A stretch of 64,000 nucleotides of DNA. Source: Erythrobacter sp. KY5. Lineage in GTDB: Bacteria; Pseudomonadota; Alphaproteobacteria; Sphingomonadales; Sphingomonadaceae. The translations under genes were made by a program, and so were the position numbers. Below, piece after piece: positions 9,708-18,690 of the stretch. Below the pieces are notes generated by a model. That model was not told the DNA's origin, did no database searches, and worked only from the letters and a program-made list of their open reading frames with translations. How positions within the stretch are numbered: position 1 is the first letter of the stretch; every line of letters starts with the position of its first letter. The DNA lies in contig NZ_CP021912.1 of assembly GCF_003264115.1 (NCBI RefSeq), positions 1,657,001 to 1,721,000 on the forward strand. Direction: 5' to 3'.

Positions 9708-10460
9708 ATGGCAGGCGAAATACTCGATAATCAGGGCCGCGGCGATGCAAGCTGGGGTTGGCCCCCAATTCACTCTGAAGGGCGCAAATACGGCGTAATC
9801 GCAATCGCGATTGCGCTGATTCCTTTGCTCATTCTCGACTGGGAGATCATCGGCTGGCCGATGCTGTTGCTGTCGGCGGGCGTCTTTGCGTTCTTCCGCG
9901 ATCCCGAACGGGTGATCCCGCAAAGCGATAATGCGATTGTCGCGCCTGCCGATGGGCTGGTGACTCTGATCCAGCAGGTCGAGCCGCCTTCCGAGCTTCA
10001 GATTGATGACGGCTCCGGCAGTCCGGGCCTCGCAAGTGGACCGGTCACGCGCATTTCCATCTTCATGAGCGTGTTCGACGTGCACATCAATCGCGCGCCC
10101 GTGGCAGGCACGATCCGGCGCGTGGTCTATGTGCCGGGCAAGTTCGTGAATGCCGACCTCGACAAGGCGAGCGAAGAGAATGAGCGCCAGCACATCCTGA
10201 TCGAGCGCACCGACGGGCTGAAGATCGGTTTTACCCAGATCGCAGGTCTGGTGGCGCGGCGTATCGTGCCGTTTGTGAAGCCGGGCGACCTGGTGGCCAA
10301 GGGCCAGCGGGTTGGTCTGATCCGCTTTGGAAGCCGCGTCGATGTCTATCTTCCGGCAGGAACCGATCCCAAGGTCTTGATGGGACAGCGGATTGTTGCC
10401 GGCGAGACGATCCTTGCCGAAGTTGGCAGCCAGGCGCTGCTCGAAGGCATCGCACAATAG
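9708..10460 (+). CDS. psd: phosphatidylserine decarboxylase proenzyme
   Basis: Makes phosphatidylethanolamine from phosphatidylserine at the inner membrane. The protein is 250 residues, the short-type proenzyme. Two hydrophobic segments lie near the N-terminus, followed by FFRDPER, the histidine-containing [13 protein letters not shown] and the C-terminal self-cleavage motif [10 protein letters not shown], where the serine of GS becomes the pyruvoyl cofactor. I take the ATG at 9708 (MAGEILDNQ); an ATG at 9624 adds an unconvincing extension overlapping the divergent gene's upstream region. pssA, the preceding step of the same pathway, follows 43 nt downstream, so the two form a phosphatidylethanolamine operon. 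Confidence 0.95.
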   Translation: MAGEILDNQGRGDASWGWPPIHSEGRKYGVIAIAIALIPLLILDWEIIGWPMLLLSAGVFAFFRDPERVIPQSDNAIVAPADGLVTLIQQVEPPSELQIDDGSGSPGLASGPVTRISIFMSVFDVHINRAPVAGTIRRVVYVPGKFVNADLDKASEENERQHILIERTDGLKIGFTQIAGLVARRIVPFVKPGDLVAKGQRVGLIRFGSRVDVYLPAGTDPKVLMGQRIVAGETILAEVGSQALLEGIAQ

Positions 10461-10503
10461 CGCGCGCAGGGAACCTAAGCCATGCGCCACGAGTAGGTCT
10501 GGC

Positions 10504-11370
10504 ATGACCAACCGCTTTTCTCGCAAGAATGTAGACAGATCGCCCGCACGCGTCGGGCCCAAGGGCTATGAGGGCGAGGAAGGCGAGCCCGGAGACGACG
10601 ATGCTCACGGAGGTGGGCTGACGCTTCGCGCGATGCTTCCCAATGCGATTACGGCTGCTGCGCTGTGCGCGGGGCTTACCGCCGTGCGTTTCGCGATCGA
10701 GGAGCAATGGGCCTACGCCATCCTGATGATCGCGCTTGCAGGCGTGCTCGATGGCATGGATGGGCGCATCGCGCGGCTGCTCAATGCACAATCCCGGTTC
10801 GGTGCGGAGCTGGACAGTCTGGCGGACTGCCTGTCTTTCGGCATGGCTCCTGCGCTTATTCTGTACATGTGGGCGCTTCAGGATCTGAGCCGTTTCGGTT
10901 GGTTCGCAGCGCTCGCCTTCGCCATCTGCTGCGCGCTCAGGCTTGCGCGGTTCAATGCGAGGATCGACGTCGAGGATCAGCCGCACAAATCGGCCGGTTT
11001 CCTCACCGGCGTTCCCGCGCCTGTCGGGGCAGGGCTGGCCTTCACGCCGTGCTATTTGTGGCTGGAGACCGGCGAACCGATTTTCCGCGACCCGCTCATC
11101 CTCGCCATCTGGGTCAGCCTGATCGCGGTGCTGCTGATCTCGAACATGGCAACGCTCAGCTGGACGGCCATCCGGCCCAGCCGCGGCATTCGCCTATGGC
11201 TGATCGCGCTCGTCGCGCTCGCCTTCGCAGCGCTTTTGATTGAGCCCTGGTGGACGCTGACCGCGATCAGCGTGACTTACCTCGCGCTGATGCCATACGC
11301 CTTGATGCGATATGGCAAGGTGAAGCGCCGCCGCGCCATGCGCGCTGCTAACCGGCAAGCTGAAGCTTAG
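10504..11370 (+). CDS. pssA: CDP-diacylglycerol--serine O-phosphatidyltransferase
   Basis: Condenses CDP-diacylglycerol with serine to give phosphatidylserine, the substrate of Psd encoded just upstream. The CDP-alcohol phosphatidyltransferase signature is complete: DGMDGRIAR, then G and two aspartates in RFGAELDSLAD. The protein has 288 residues, with an acidic, glycine-rich cytoplasmic N-terminus (about 1-38) before roughly seven membrane segments. I start at the ATG at 10504 (MTNRFSRK), after the psd stop. The 3' end overlaps the convergent small membrane-protein gene by 23 nt. Confidence 0.95.
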   Translation: MTNRFSRKNVDRSPARVGPKGYEGEEGEPGDDDAHGGGLTLRAMLPNAITAAALCAGLTAVRFAIEEQWAYAILMIALAGVLDGMDGRIARLLNAQSRFGAELDSLADCLSFGMAPALILYMWALQDLSRFGWFAALAFAICCALRLARFNARIDVEDQPHKSAGFLTGVPAPVGAGLAFTPCYLWLETGEPIFRDPLILAIWVSLIAVLLISNMATLSWTAIRPSRGIRLWLIALVALAFAALLIEPWWTLTAISVTYLALMPYALMRYGKVKRRRAMRAANRQAEA

Positions 11371-11620
11371 CGAGAGCGCGCTTGCGATCGTGCGAGCGCA
11401 TGGCGGCCGCAACCGTTCGGCGCGGCTGCGACGAAGCGGGACGACGCAAGCGCAAATCGCGCGCCTCAACCGCCGGAACGAAGCCCGCATCGAGCAGGGC
11501 CTGTTCGCGCCGCAGCACACCATAAGCGCTGCGACCGCGAATCCAGCTGTCGATGAGGCTCAGCCCGGTGGCAATCGCCGTCACCGTGAACAGCGCTGTG
11601 AGGATCATTGCGAGCATCAT
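11348..11620 (-). CDS. small membrane protein, putative SOS-regulated
   Basis: Ninety residues, no family recognised. One N-terminal membrane segment (about 2-26, rich in A, L, T, I) is followed by a basic tail with several arginine clusters (for example RDLRLRRP and RSHDRKRALAK). The start is an ATG-ATG pair at 11620 behind a strong purine-rich Shine-Dalgarno (ggaaagga). Three GTTC-N7-GTTC motifs, the alphaproteobacterial LexA operator pattern, lie 47-119 nt upstream. The layout of a small single-span protein under LexA control resembles SOS-induced division inhibitors such as Caulobacter SidA and DidA, but no sequence similarity to them is claimed. Its 3' end overlaps pssA. Confidence 0.7.
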   Translation of the reverse strand: MMLAMILTALFTVTAIATGLSLIDSWIRGRSAYGVLRREQALLDAGFVPAVEARDLRLRRPASSQPRRTVAAAMRSHDRKRALAKLQLAG

Positions 11621-11666
11621 GTGAGCGGTCCTTTCCTTCCCTTCGAAACCCCCGCCAATCCGTAAA

Positions 11667-11739
11667 GTTCAGCGTTTGTTCCTCACCCCTTGTTCACCAA
11701 GTGTTCCACAGGGTCAAGAAGTTTGTTCCATTTGTGTTC
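11667..11739. promoter_or_regulatory. three tandem LexA-type operators (GTTC-N7-GTTC)
   Basis: Three exact GTTC-N7-GTTC direct repeats lie at 11667-11681, 11692-11706 and 11725-11739, between the divergent small membrane-protein gene (start 11620, minus) and rpsB (start 11942, plus). This pattern is the known LexA box of alphaproteobacteria. On the minus strand a TTGACC near 11716 could serve as a -35 element among the boxes. The nearest start codon is that of the small membrane protein, so it is the likelier target. The rest of 11621-11941 is the rpsB leader and promoter region, where I see no further clear structure. Confidence 0.75.
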
Positions 11740-11941
11740 TAATCGTTTCACTTGGCACTAGATTTTGTGGGTCGATGCCCGTATGTGCGCGGCCTCGCTT
11801 GTCTGCGAAGGCGAATCACCGCCCCAACCGGCCAGGCGAAATTCACATGGAAGGCCACACATACCGGTGCTTGCCGAGCGGGATCTCCGCCAGTTCAAGT
11901 TTCCACGGCCTTCCAGAGGAACAACCGGAAAGGAAATACCT

Positions 11942-12724
11942 ATGGCGGCCACTACCGTCACCATGCAGCAATTGATCGAGGCCGGCGCACATTTCGGCCA
12001 CCAGACCCACCGCTGGAACCCGCGGATGAAGCCGTACATTTTCGGCAACCGCAACGGTGTTCACATCATCGACCTGTCGCAGACCGTTCCGCTTTTCGCG
12101 CGCGCTCTCGATTTCGTTGAGCAGACCGTTCGCGCAGGCGGCAAGGTCCTGTTCGTCGGGACCAAGCGTCAGGCGCAGGAGCCGATCGCAGAAGCCGCTC
12201 GTCAGTCGGGCCAGCACTTCGTCAACCACCGCTGGCTGGGCGGCATGCTCACCAACTGGAAGACCATCAGCGGTTCGATCAAGCGTCTCAAGACCCTTGA
12301 AGAGCAGCTTTCGGGCGACACCAGCGGCTTCACCAAGAAGGAAGTCCTGCAGCTCACGCGTGAGAAGGACAAGCTTGAGCTTTCGCTGGGCGGTATCCGC
12401 GACATGGGCGGCATTCCGGACGTAATGTTCGTGATCGACGCCAACAAGGAAGACCTCGCCATCAAGGAAGCCGCCGTGCTCGGCATTCCGGTGATCGCGG
12501 TTCTCGACACCAACGTTGATCCCTCGAACATCGCATTCCCGGTTCCGGGCAACGATGATGCGAGCCGTGCCGTTCGTCTTTACTGTCAGGCCATCAGCGA
12601 TGCGGCGAATGCCGGTCGCGGCCAGGCTGTCGAGCAGTCGGGCGAAGATTTCGGCGCATCCGAAACCCCGCCAGCTGAAGCGCCTGAAGTGACTGGTGCC
12701 GAAGAAGCTCCGGCAGAAGCCTGA
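11942..12724 (+). CDS. rpsB: 30S ribosomal protein S2
   Basis: Component of the 30S head that helps recruit S1. It has 260 residues, with the family N-terminus [18 protein letters not shown] and the segments [28 protein letters not shown] and [12 protein letters not shown]. The C-terminus carries an acidic, alanine- and proline-rich tail (about 235-260), common in alphaproteobacteria. The start is the ATG at 11942 after an aaagga Shine-Dalgarno; the frame is open upstream to 11765 but non-coding in character. It is followed 110 nt later by tsf, the usual pairing. Confidence 0.98.
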   Translation: MAATTVTMQQLIEAGAHFGHQTHRWNPRMKPYIFGNRNGVHIIDLSQTVPLFARALDFVEQTVRAGGKVLFVGTKRQAQEPIAEAARQSGQHFVNHRWLGGMLTNWKTISGSIKRLKTLEEQLSGDTSGFTKKEVLQLTREKDKLELSLGGIRDMGGIPDVMFVIDANKEDLAIKEAAVLGIPVIAVLDTNVDPSNIAFPVPGNDDASRAVRLYCQAISDAANAGRGQAVEQSGEDFGASETPPAEAPEVTGAEEAPAEA

Positions 12725-12834
12725 TCCGATCCCGGTGGCGCGCAACCTGCGCGTCACAATTCAAGACTAGCGCGCCGGGCACACCTTTGAACGGGTGCTC
12801 TCCGGCGCCCCCTAACTTACAAGAGGAAATCACC

Positions 12835-13761
12835 ATGGCTGCATTTTCCGCCGCTGATGTGAAGAAATTGCGCGAAATGACCGGCGCTGGCATGATGGAC
12901 GCCAAGAAGGCTCTCGAAGAGACCAACGGCGACCTCGAAGCAGCGCAGGACGCGCTGCGCGCCAAGGGTCTGGCCGCTGTCCAGAAGAAATCGTCGCGCA
13001 CCGCGGCTGAAGGCCTCGTCGGCGTTGCTGTTGAAGGCACCAAGGGCGTCGCTGTCGAAGTGAACTCGGAAACCGACTTCGTTGCGAAGAACGACCAGTT
13101 CCAGGACTTCGTGCGCAAGACCACCCAGGTCGCGCTCGGCATGGACAGCGACGATGTCGAAGCTCTCAAGGCTGCCGACTACCCCGATGGCGGCACCGTC
13201 ACCGAAAAGCTGACCAGCAACGTCGCCACCATCGGCGAGAACCAGCAGGTCCGCCGCATGCAGACCGTTTCGGTATCGCAAGGGTCGGTCGTCTCCTACG
13301 TCCACAATGCGGCCGCAGAAGGCCTCGGCAAGATCGGCGTTCTCGTCGCTCTCGAAAGCGACCTTGGCGCAGACGTGCTTGAGCCGTTCGGCAAGCAGCT
13401 TGCCATGCACATCGCATCGATGTTCCCGCAGGCACTCAACGCCGAAGGCCTCGACCCCGAAGTGATCGAGCGTGAGCGCAAGATCGCCGCGGAAAAGGCA
13501 GCCGAAAGCGGCAAGCCTGACAACGTGCAGGAAAAGATGGTCGATGGCGCGATCAAGAAGTACGCGAAGGAAAACGCGCTTTTGTCGCAGATGTTCGTCA
13601 TGGACAACAAGACCAGCGTCGAAGACACCGTCGCCAAGTTCGGCAAGGACAATGGCGGCAGCGTCAAGCTGACCGACTATGTCCGCTTCCAGCTTGGCGA
13701 AGGCATCGAGAAGGAAGAAAGCGACTTCGCAGCAGAGGTCGCAGCAGCCGTCGCCGGCTAA
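12835..13761 (+). CDS. tsf: translation elongation factor Ts
   Basis: Nucleotide exchange factor for EF-Tu. It has 308 residues, with an N-terminal UBA-like region, the signature [17 protein letters not shown], and the core motif [12 protein letters not shown] that contacts EF-Tu, followed by the second core subdomain. The start is the ATG at 12835 behind aagaggaaatcacc. It is cotranscribed with rpsB, and a strong intrinsic terminator begins about 30 nt after the stop. Confidence 0.98.
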   Translation: MAAFSAADVKKLREMTGAGMMDAKKALEETNGDLEAAQDALRAKGLAAVQKKSSRTAAEGLVGVAVEGTKGVAVEVNSETDFVAKNDQFQDFVRKTTQVALGMDSDDVEALKAADYPDGGTVTEKLTSNVATIGENQQVRRMQTVSVSQGSVVSYVHNAAAEGLGKIGVLVALESDLGADVLEPFGKQLAMHIASMFPQALNAEGLDPEVIERERKIAAEKAAESGKPDNVQEKMVDGAIKKYAKENALLSQMFVMDNKTSVEDTVAKFGKDNGGSVKLTDYVRFQLGEGIEKEESDFAAEVAAAVAG

Positions 13762-13790
13762 GCTTCTTTTCGAAGCTACAGGCTAATTCG

Positions 13791-13829
13791 AAAAGGCCGT
13801 CGCAACATCGCGTTGCGGCGGCCTTTTTC
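13791..13829 (+). terminator. intrinsic terminator after tsf
   Basis: GC-rich stem (CCGTCGCAAC pairing with GTTGCGGCGG, one G-T pair, loop atcgc) extended by AAAGG/CCTTT and followed by a run of five T. It ends the rpsB-tsf operon. Confidence 0.9.
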
Positions 13830-13929
13830 GAATCCGGAGCCGATGACGGTCCGGTTGCGGTCCGATTGCGGATATTCGAGCCGATGCCATGTTCGGGGCG
13901 CTTGCATCGTTACGATGGCAGAAAACGGG

Positions 13930-15387
13930 TCAGTCTTGGGCCAGCTCATCAATGCGGGCTTTGGCCTCTGCATCATCTGGGACACGCTCCAGATATCTGC
14001 GGTACATCGTGAGTGCCGATGCGGTTTGACCTGTGACACGCAGGCCCTCGGCCAACCTGTAGATAGCATAGTCGGAGTTTGGATGCAGCGCGCTGTTAAG
14101 TCGCAGCAGGTCGATCCCGACAGTGTTCTGTCTGCGATGAATATTCCTGAACGCGGCGAGATCCATCATACCCTCGCGCGTTTTGCGACCATCAGCCTCT
14201 GTCCGGGCGCAAGCCATGCTCGCTTCGACACCATTGAGTGCGGCAAAATCGATTAAATCCTGAGTGAAACGGTAATTGCGCGTCTCATCTGTCGGGCCTG
14301 CAACGAGTTCATGCACGAAGGCCTCAATATCCCAATATGCGTCCACATCTCCATTGGTAAGGACGATGAAGGTCGTGTCGATCTCGGGAAACATCATGAG
14401 TTCGCAAGCGACCCCATAATGGCCGCCAGAATGCCCCAGAAGACGGACACCGTTGAGGTCTTGTTCGATGACCCCGTAGCCATAGCTCCCGACGGGCGTC
14501 TGCGAGCGGCCTTGAAGCAATACCTGTGTCATTTGCCGGGAAAGCAAACGGTTGCGGGTGAGCGCGGTGGCAAAGTGATGCAGATCTCGAGCCGTCGAGT
14601 AAGCTCCGCCCCCTGCGCTCCCGCGCGGTTCTAGACGACTGCTGCAATCGACCCATTCTCCGGGTGTTTCTTCAGAACGCATATACGGGATTGCACGGTT
14701 GGAGACATCGGCATCCAGTCGCCAGTTGCCGGTGTTTGCCATTCCCGCTCGCTCGAATATCGCTTGCTGCACATGCTCGTAATAGCTCTTGCCTGTCACC
14801 GCTTCGATGATCAGCCCGAGTACGACATAGCCGCCGTTCGAATAGGAGAATGCACTGCCCGGTTCATGCTCGAGAGGAATGTTTGCGAACAGCGGCAGAT
14901 AGTCGCGATGACTTTCAGGATGCGGACCGTCCAGCTCTGCCAGTCCCTGCCAGTAATTGCCGATGCCAGACCTGTGCATCAGCAAATGGGCGATCGTTGC
15001 CCGTTCAGCCGCATCGCGACCGGGGTAGTCCGGCAGGTGCATGCCTACAGTATCATCAAGCGAGATCGCTCCAGCCTCGACCAGTTGCAGGATGCAAGTG
15101 GCTGTGAACATTTTCGGTATGGAGGCGAGGTTGAACTTCGTGTCGATGGTGTTGCGCTCGCCGCTGTCCCTGTCTGCTAATCCGAAGCTATCGGAAAATT
15201 CGACATTCTCCCCGCGTGCAAGCAACACGGTTCCGCTCAGATCCATGGTTCGAACCAGCGCTTGTGAATGACGTGCGAGCTTTTGGCCCTGTCCTTCGTG
15301 GGAGGTGCAGTTTGCGAGGGCGAGCGCCGAAGCAAGCTTGCCGCCAAGTGAAAGCGCCTCGCGCCGTGACGTTCTTGGAAAATGCAT
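13930..15387 (-). CDS. class C beta-lactamase-like serine hydrolase, lipoprotein
   Basis: Serine hydrolase of the beta-lactamase/D-aminopeptidase/esterase superfamily, 485 residues. Catalytic motifs: SIPK (SxxK, Ser89), YSN in FSYSNGG (near 188) and HSGG in place of KTG. The N-terminus has a twin-arginine stretch (SRREALSLGG) and a lipobox-like ALANC (Cys27), so it is probably exported and anchored. The last 60 or so residues look like a TPR helix pair (LAEGLRVTGQTASALTMYRRYLE), as in several esterase-type members. The frame extends to a TTG at 15408; the ATG at 15387 is the better start. It is divergent from a MarR gene across shared operator-like repeats. True beta-lactamase activity is unlikely; the substrate is unknown. 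Confidence 0.85.
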   Translation of the reverse strand: MHFPRTSRREALSLGGKLASALALANCTSHEGQGQKLARHSQALVRTMDLSGTVLLARGENVEFSDSFGLADRDSGERNTIDTKFNLASIPKMFTATCILQLVEAGAISLDDTVGMHLPDYPGRDAAERATIAHLLMHRSGIGNYWQGLAELDGPHPESHRDYLPLFANIPLEHEPGSAFSYSNGGYVVLGLIIEAVTGKSYYEHVQQAIFERAGMANTGNWRLDADVSNRAIPYMRSEETPGEWVDCSSRLEPRGSAGGGAYSTARDLHHFATALTRNRLLSRQMTQVLLQGRSQTPVGSYGYGVIEQDLNGVRLLGHSGGHYGVACELMMFPEIDTTFIVLTNGDVDAYWDIEAFVHELVAGPTDETRNYRFTQDLIDFAALNGVEASMACARTEADGRKTREGMMDLAAFRNIHRRQNTVGIDLLRLNSALHPNSDYAIYRLAEGLRVTGQTASALTMYRRYLERVPDDAEAKARIDELAQD

Positions 15388-15430
15388 GTCGACCACTCGC
15401 TCTTGCAATTCTTCGGTGCAGGGCCATTGT

Positions 15431-15464
15431 GTAACTGGTTACCCATAATTACGTAATTGGTTAC
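15431..15464. promoter_or_regulatory. paired inverted-repeat operator in the MarR divergent region
   Basis: Two copies of the dyad GTAAyTGGTTAC (GTAAC-N2-GTTAC at 15431-15442; GTAA-N4-TTAC at 15453-15464) lie 22 bp apart, two helical turns, with the perfect palindrome ATTACGTAAT at 15448-15457 straddling the second. They sit just before the MarR start codon and 44 nt from the hydrolase start, the expected place for an autoregulatory MarR site controlling both genes. Confidence 0.65.
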
Positions 15465-15468
15465 GGAT

Positions 15469-15996
15469 ATGTCAAGCAGATTGACCGCGAGAGCGGATGA
15501 AGATCGCGAGGATGGTCTCGCAGTTTACGGGGCCTTCGCTCTCGGAGGGCGTTTGAGGCGCCTCAGCGACAAGATCGATCGCGATGCGAAGTCGATCTAC
15601 GACAAGATGGGCGTTCAATTCGAACAGCGCTGGTTTCCCATCTTCAACTGTTTGCGCGGTGGGGAAAAGCTGAGTGTTACCGAGATTTCGGACCGGCTCG
15701 GCCTTTCACATGTCAGTGTCAGCGTGACGCGCAAGTCGCTTGAGGCGGCACAGCTCGTCACCTCGATCGCGGATGAGAATGACGGCAGACGTTCTGTCCT
15801 GACCTTGACCGAAGAGGGTGAAGCCCTCTCGGAGAAGCTTGCACCGTTGTTCGCTGCGCTGGATCTGGCAGCAGCAGATCTGAATGCAGAGGCAGGAGAC
15901 GCCATTGCTGCGATCGCAAAGCTTGAACACGCGTTGGACAAGAAGTCCCTGTCAGAGCGCACCGCTCATTTTCTGGATGAGAGTAAGGCGCAATAG
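15469..15996 (+). CDS. MarR-family transcriptional regulator
   Basis: DNA-binding regulator of 175 residues with a winged helix-turn-helix in the middle (LSVTEISDRLGLSHVSVS as recognition region, then the wing DENDGRRSVLTLTEEG). The wing pattern D-x-R-x(4)-L-T is diagnostic of MarR. N- and C-terminal helices would form the dimer interface. I start at the ATG at 15469; a TTG at 15457 is also in frame but lies inside the operator dyad. The divergent serine hydrolase is the obvious target, with autoregulation likely. The ligand is unknown. Confidence 0.85.
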   Translation: MSSRLTARADEDREDGLAVYGAFALGGRLRRLSDKIDRDAKSIYDKMGVQFEQRWFPIFNCLRGGEKLSVTEISDRLGLSHVSVSVTRKSLEAAQLVTSIADENDGRRSVLTLTEEGEALSEKLAPLFAALDLAAADLNAEAGDAIAAIAKLEHALDKKSLSERTAHFLDESKAQ

Positions 15997-16027
15997 ATTC
16001 AGGTCTTTGTCGGGTCCAAGCCAGCTT

Positions 16028-16052
16028 GGCCGGGGTCACGGCGGCCTTTTTC
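16028..16052 (+). terminator. possible terminator after the MarR gene
   Basis: A short GGCCG/CGGCC stem with a nine-base loop is followed by five T. It is weaker than the other terminators here but correctly placed after the MarR stop. Confidence 0.5.
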
Positions 16053-16084
16053 CTTATTAGTCATTCGTTTGTGGGGCGCGGCTT

Positions 16085-16336
16085 ATGCATTCGCTTATGA
16101 ACCGCTTCGCCGTTCCATTTGTCATAACAGGCCTCGTCGCTCTCGCGATTGCGATGGGGTATGAGGAATCGATTTCGGGCCGCAGGGCGGGCGGGGTTCG
16201 CTTGCTCGGTCAGTTTCTCGACTGGCTGCTGGTTGAGCCGCTGACGCTGCCGGGCGCGCTGGCTTTTGTGTTCGTGGTGAGCCTGTTCTTCACGCTTGTC
16301 TTCACCAGTGGTGGCAAGCCAAACAAGACGTCCTGA
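16085..16336 (+). CDS. small two-span membrane protein, unknown
   Basis: Eighty-three residues, family not recognised. Two hydrophobic segments are visible (about 9-25 and 56-74) separated by a short polar loop (EESISGRRAGG and following), with a short cytoplasmic-type tail (SGGKPNKTS). The start is the ATG at 16085; a second methionine at residue 5 is an alternative. It stands alone between the MarR gene and a long intergenic region before pyrH. Coding status rests on hydrophobic patterning and composition only. Confidence 0.55.
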   Translation: MHSLMNRFAVPFVITGLVALAIAMGYEESISGRRAGGVRLLGQFLDWLLVEPLTLPGALAFVFVVSLFFTLVFTSGGKPNKTS

Positions 16337-16678
16337 CAGCGCTGCCACGCTTCGGTGGTCGCCATGGTGCCGCGCCGTTTTCCTACACAGGTTCAAATCG
16401 CTACCACTAACGCTGTTCTTTGACATTGTCGGGCATAGCGGAGCAGGGCGGGGGCAAAGTGTAACCCTGGCCGATCTGGAAAGTCACACATCCTACACGC
16501 GATAACCGGGATTACCGCTTGAAAACACTCGCAAAACAGGCAGGGCGCGTTTTTTGGAAACACCCCTTTGCGTGTATCGCATCTGCGGAAGCGCAGCGCT
16601 AATCCCCTTGGCATTGCCACGCCTCCCCGATAAGGGCTGCGCAACGTCGCGTTACGACAACGAGGGAACCCGTCCTAC
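16337..16678. other. intergenic region before pyrH
   Basis: This 342-nt stretch has no convincing gene; short frames crossing it (for example 16296-16505 plus, 16393-16644 minus) have no coding signature. It holds copy A of a bipartite element (16473-16576) also found before rpmE, and presumably the promoter of the pyrH operon. A purine-rich gaggg lies 12 nt before the pyrH start. Confidence 0.6.
16473..16576 (+). repeat. bipartite intergenic element, copy A
   Basis: Block 1 (16473-16497, reading GATCTGGAAAGTCACACATCC and on to TACA) matches the reverse complement of 26119-26144 with one indel. About 50 nt later block 2 (16549-16576, core TTTTTTGGAAACACCCCTTTG) resembles the reverse complement of 26041-26070, whose core reads TTTTTCGAAACCACCCCCTTG. 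Order and spacing of the blocks agree between copies, while the sequence between them diverges. Function is unknown: a small RNA, promoter region or dispersed repeat are all possible. Confidence 0.6.
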
Positions 16679-17410
16679 ATGATACAGCCTTCCGAGATGC
16701 CTTCGATAAAGCGCGTCCTCCTCAAGCTTTCGGGCGAGGTGCTGATGGGAGAGCAGGAATACGGGATCGACCCGGCTTACGTGGCGCGGCTGGCCGAAGA
16801 GGTGAAGACAGCGAAGGAAGCGGGACTTGAGGTCTGTCTGGTGATTGGCGGGGGCAACATCTTCCGCGGCATCAGCGCAGCGGCCAAGGGTCTCGATCGC
16901 ACGACCGGCGATTACATGGGCATGCTGGCGACCGTGATGAACGCGCTGGCGATGCAGAACGCGCTTGAGCAATTGGGCGTTCAGACGCGGGTGCAGTCGG
17001 CTATCCCGATGAGCAGCGTATGCGAACCTTACATCCGTCGCCGGGCGGAACGGCATCTGGAAAAGGGCCGCATCGTTATCTTCGCAGCCGGCACGGGCAA
17101 TCCCTTCTTCACCACCGACACCGGCGCTGCCCTGCGCGCTGCCGAAATGAACTGCGACGCGTTGCTCAAGGGCACGAGCGTCGACGGCGTCTATGACAGC
17201 GATCCCAAGCACAACCCGGATGCCCAGCGCTTTGACACGATCAGCTATGACCGCGTCCTGTCCGACAATCTCAAGGTTATGGATGCAACCGCGGTTGCGC
17301 TTTGCCGCGAGAACGACATTCCGATAGTGGTGTTCTCGATCCGCGAAAAAGGCAACGTTGCCCGCGTCCTGTCGGGCGAAGGCACGCAAACGATAGTACA
17401 GAAGGACTAG
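16679..17410 (+). CDS. pyrH: UMP kinase
   Basis: Phosphorylates UMP to UDP in pyrimidine nucleotide synthesis; hexameric amino-acid-kinase fold. It has 243 residues with [13 protein letters not shown], the glycine-rich [22 protein letters not shown], and the C-terminal [11 protein letters not shown] and [10 protein letters not shown] segments typical of bacterial PyrH. The start is the ATG at 16679; an ATG at 16697 (MPSIKRVLL) would also give a normal protein. It is first in the long operon through fabZ and is followed 3 nt later by frr, the standard pairing. Confidence 0.97.
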   Translation: MIQPSEMPSIKRVLLKLSGEVLMGEQEYGIDPAYVARLAEEVKTAKEAGLEVCLVIGGGNIFRGISAAAKGLDRTTGDYMGMLATVMNALAMQNALEQLGVQTRVQSAIPMSSVCEPYIRRRAERHLEKGRIVIFAAGTGNPFFTTDTGAALRAAEMNCDALLKGTSVDGVYDSDPKHNPDAQRFDTISYDRVLSDNLKVMDATAVALCRENDIPIVVFSIREKGNVARVLSGEGTQTIVQKD

Positions 17411-17413
17411 AAC

Positions 17414-17971
17414 ATGCCTCAGTATGACAAGGCAGACACCGAGCGCCGGATGAAGGGCGCTGTTGAATCGCTCAAGGGCGACCTTTCAGGCCTGCGCACC
17501 GGGCGCGCCAACACCTCGTTGCTCGATCCGGTGGTGGTCGAGGTTTACGGCTCGATGATGCCGATCGGCCAGGTTGCGACCGTCAACGCTCCCGAACCGC
17601 GCATGCTCGCGGTGCAGGTGTGGGACAAGAGCAATGTCAGCGCGGTCGAGAAAGGCATCGCCAAGGCCAATCTCGGATTGAACCCGATGACCGACGGGCA
17701 GACCATCCGCCTGCCGATGCCCGACCTTACAGAAGAGCGCCGCAAGGATCTGGCAAAGCTTGCCGGGCAATATGCCGAGAAAGCCAAGATCGCGATCCGC
17801 AACGTGCGCCGCGATGCGATGGAAGCGTTGAAGGCCGACGAGAAGAAGAAGGAAATCTCGGAGGACGATCGCAAGCGGATGGAAGACGAAGTCCAGAAGC
17901 TGACCGACAAATACGTCGCCGAAACCGATGAAGCGGCGGCGAAGAAAGAACAGGAAATCCTGACCCAGTAA
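17414..17971 (+). CDS. frr: ribosome recycling factor
   Basis: Splits post-termination ribosomes together with EF-G. It has 185 residues, the standard length, with the family motifs [40 protein letters not shown] and the long three-helix-bundle C-terminus rich in K, E and D. It sits 3 nt after pyrH and 41 nt before uppS. Confidence 0.97.
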   Translation: MPQYDKADTERRMKGAVESLKGDLSGLRTGRANTSLLDPVVVEVYGSMMPIGQVATVNAPEPRMLAVQVWDKSNVSAVEKGIAKANLGLNPMTDGQTIRLPMPDLTEERRKDLAKLAGQYAEKAKIAIRNVRRDAMEALKADEKKKEISEDDRKRMEDEVQKLTDKYVAETDEAAAKKEQEILTQ

Positions 17972-18012
17972 GCGCTTCGACAGGGGGCCAGGGGATCGAG
18001 GAGAGGAAACGC

Positions 18013-18690
18013 TTGGGCGAAGGTCGCGCCAAACATGTCGCCATCATCATGGATGGCAATGGTCGCTGGGCCAAGAAACGCGGGCTTCCGCGCGCCGTCG
18101 GCCATCAACGCGGTGTCGAGGCGGTGCGCAGGCTTGTGCGCGGGCTCGACCCGATGGCGCTCGACTGCCTGACGCTTTACGCCTTCAGTTCCGAAAACTG
18201 GAAGCGTTCCGAAGACGAGGTCGATGACCTCATGAACCTGATGCGCAAGTTCATCAAATCCGACCTTGAGGAATTCGTCGCGAACGGCGTGAAGCTCAAG
18301 ATCATCGGCAATTGGAAAGCGCTCGCGCCCGACATCGTGGCGATGCTGGAGGATGCTCTGGATCGGACTTCGGGCGGATCGAAGCTTCTTGCCGTTGCGC
18401 TCAATTACGGCGCTCAGGATGAGATAGCCCGCGCTGCTGCCATGGCGGCCGAGGCTGGCGAGATCACTGCCGACGCGATTGAGGCGCGGCTCGACACGTC
18501 GGACCTGCCCCCGCTCGACCTGCTGATCCGCACAAGCGGAGAGATACGCCTCTCGAACTTCCTGCTGTGGCAGGCGGCCTATGCAGAAATGCTGTTCGTC
18601 GACACGCTGTGGCCCGATTTCAAGCCGGAACACCTGGCGCAGGCGCTCGACGACTTTGCCCGCAGGGAGCGCCGTTATGGCGGACGCTGA
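18013..18690 (+). CDS. uppS: undecaprenyl diphosphate synthase (di-trans,poly-cis)
   Basis: Cis-prenyltransferase that makes the C55 carrier lipid for peptidoglycan and surface polysaccharides. It has 225 residues. Visible motifs are [13 protein letters not shown] with the catalytic Asp, the [10 protein letters not shown] and [10 protein letters not shown] segments, and the C-terminal [18 protein letters not shown] region that binds isopentenyl diphosphate. The start is a TTG at 18013, supported by the Shine-Dalgarno gaggagagg just upstream and the lack of an in-frame ATG at the family position. Its last 14 nt overlap cdsA. Confidence 0.96.
   Translation: MGEGRAKHVAIIMDGNGRWAKKRGLPRAVGHQRGVEAVRRLVRGLDPMALDCLTLYAFSSENWKRSEDEVDDLMNLMRKFIKSDLEEFVANGVKLKIIGNWKALAPDIVAMLEDALDRTSGGSKLLAVALNYGAQDEIARAAAMAAEAGEITADAIEARLDTSDLPPLDLLIRTSGEIRLSNFLLWQAAYAEMLFVDTLWPDFKPEHLAQALDDFARRERRYGGR

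Noticed and set aside
11621..11941. A ribosomal-protein S2 autoregulatory leader before rpsB.
   Set aside because: The region is long enough, but I could not find a convincing conserved fold by eye, so it is not listed as a feature.
13930..15387. Calling the serine hydrolase an antibiotic-resistance beta-lactamase.
   Set aside because: The third motif is HSGG rather than KTG and there is a TPR-like tail; esterase or peptidase relatives fit better.
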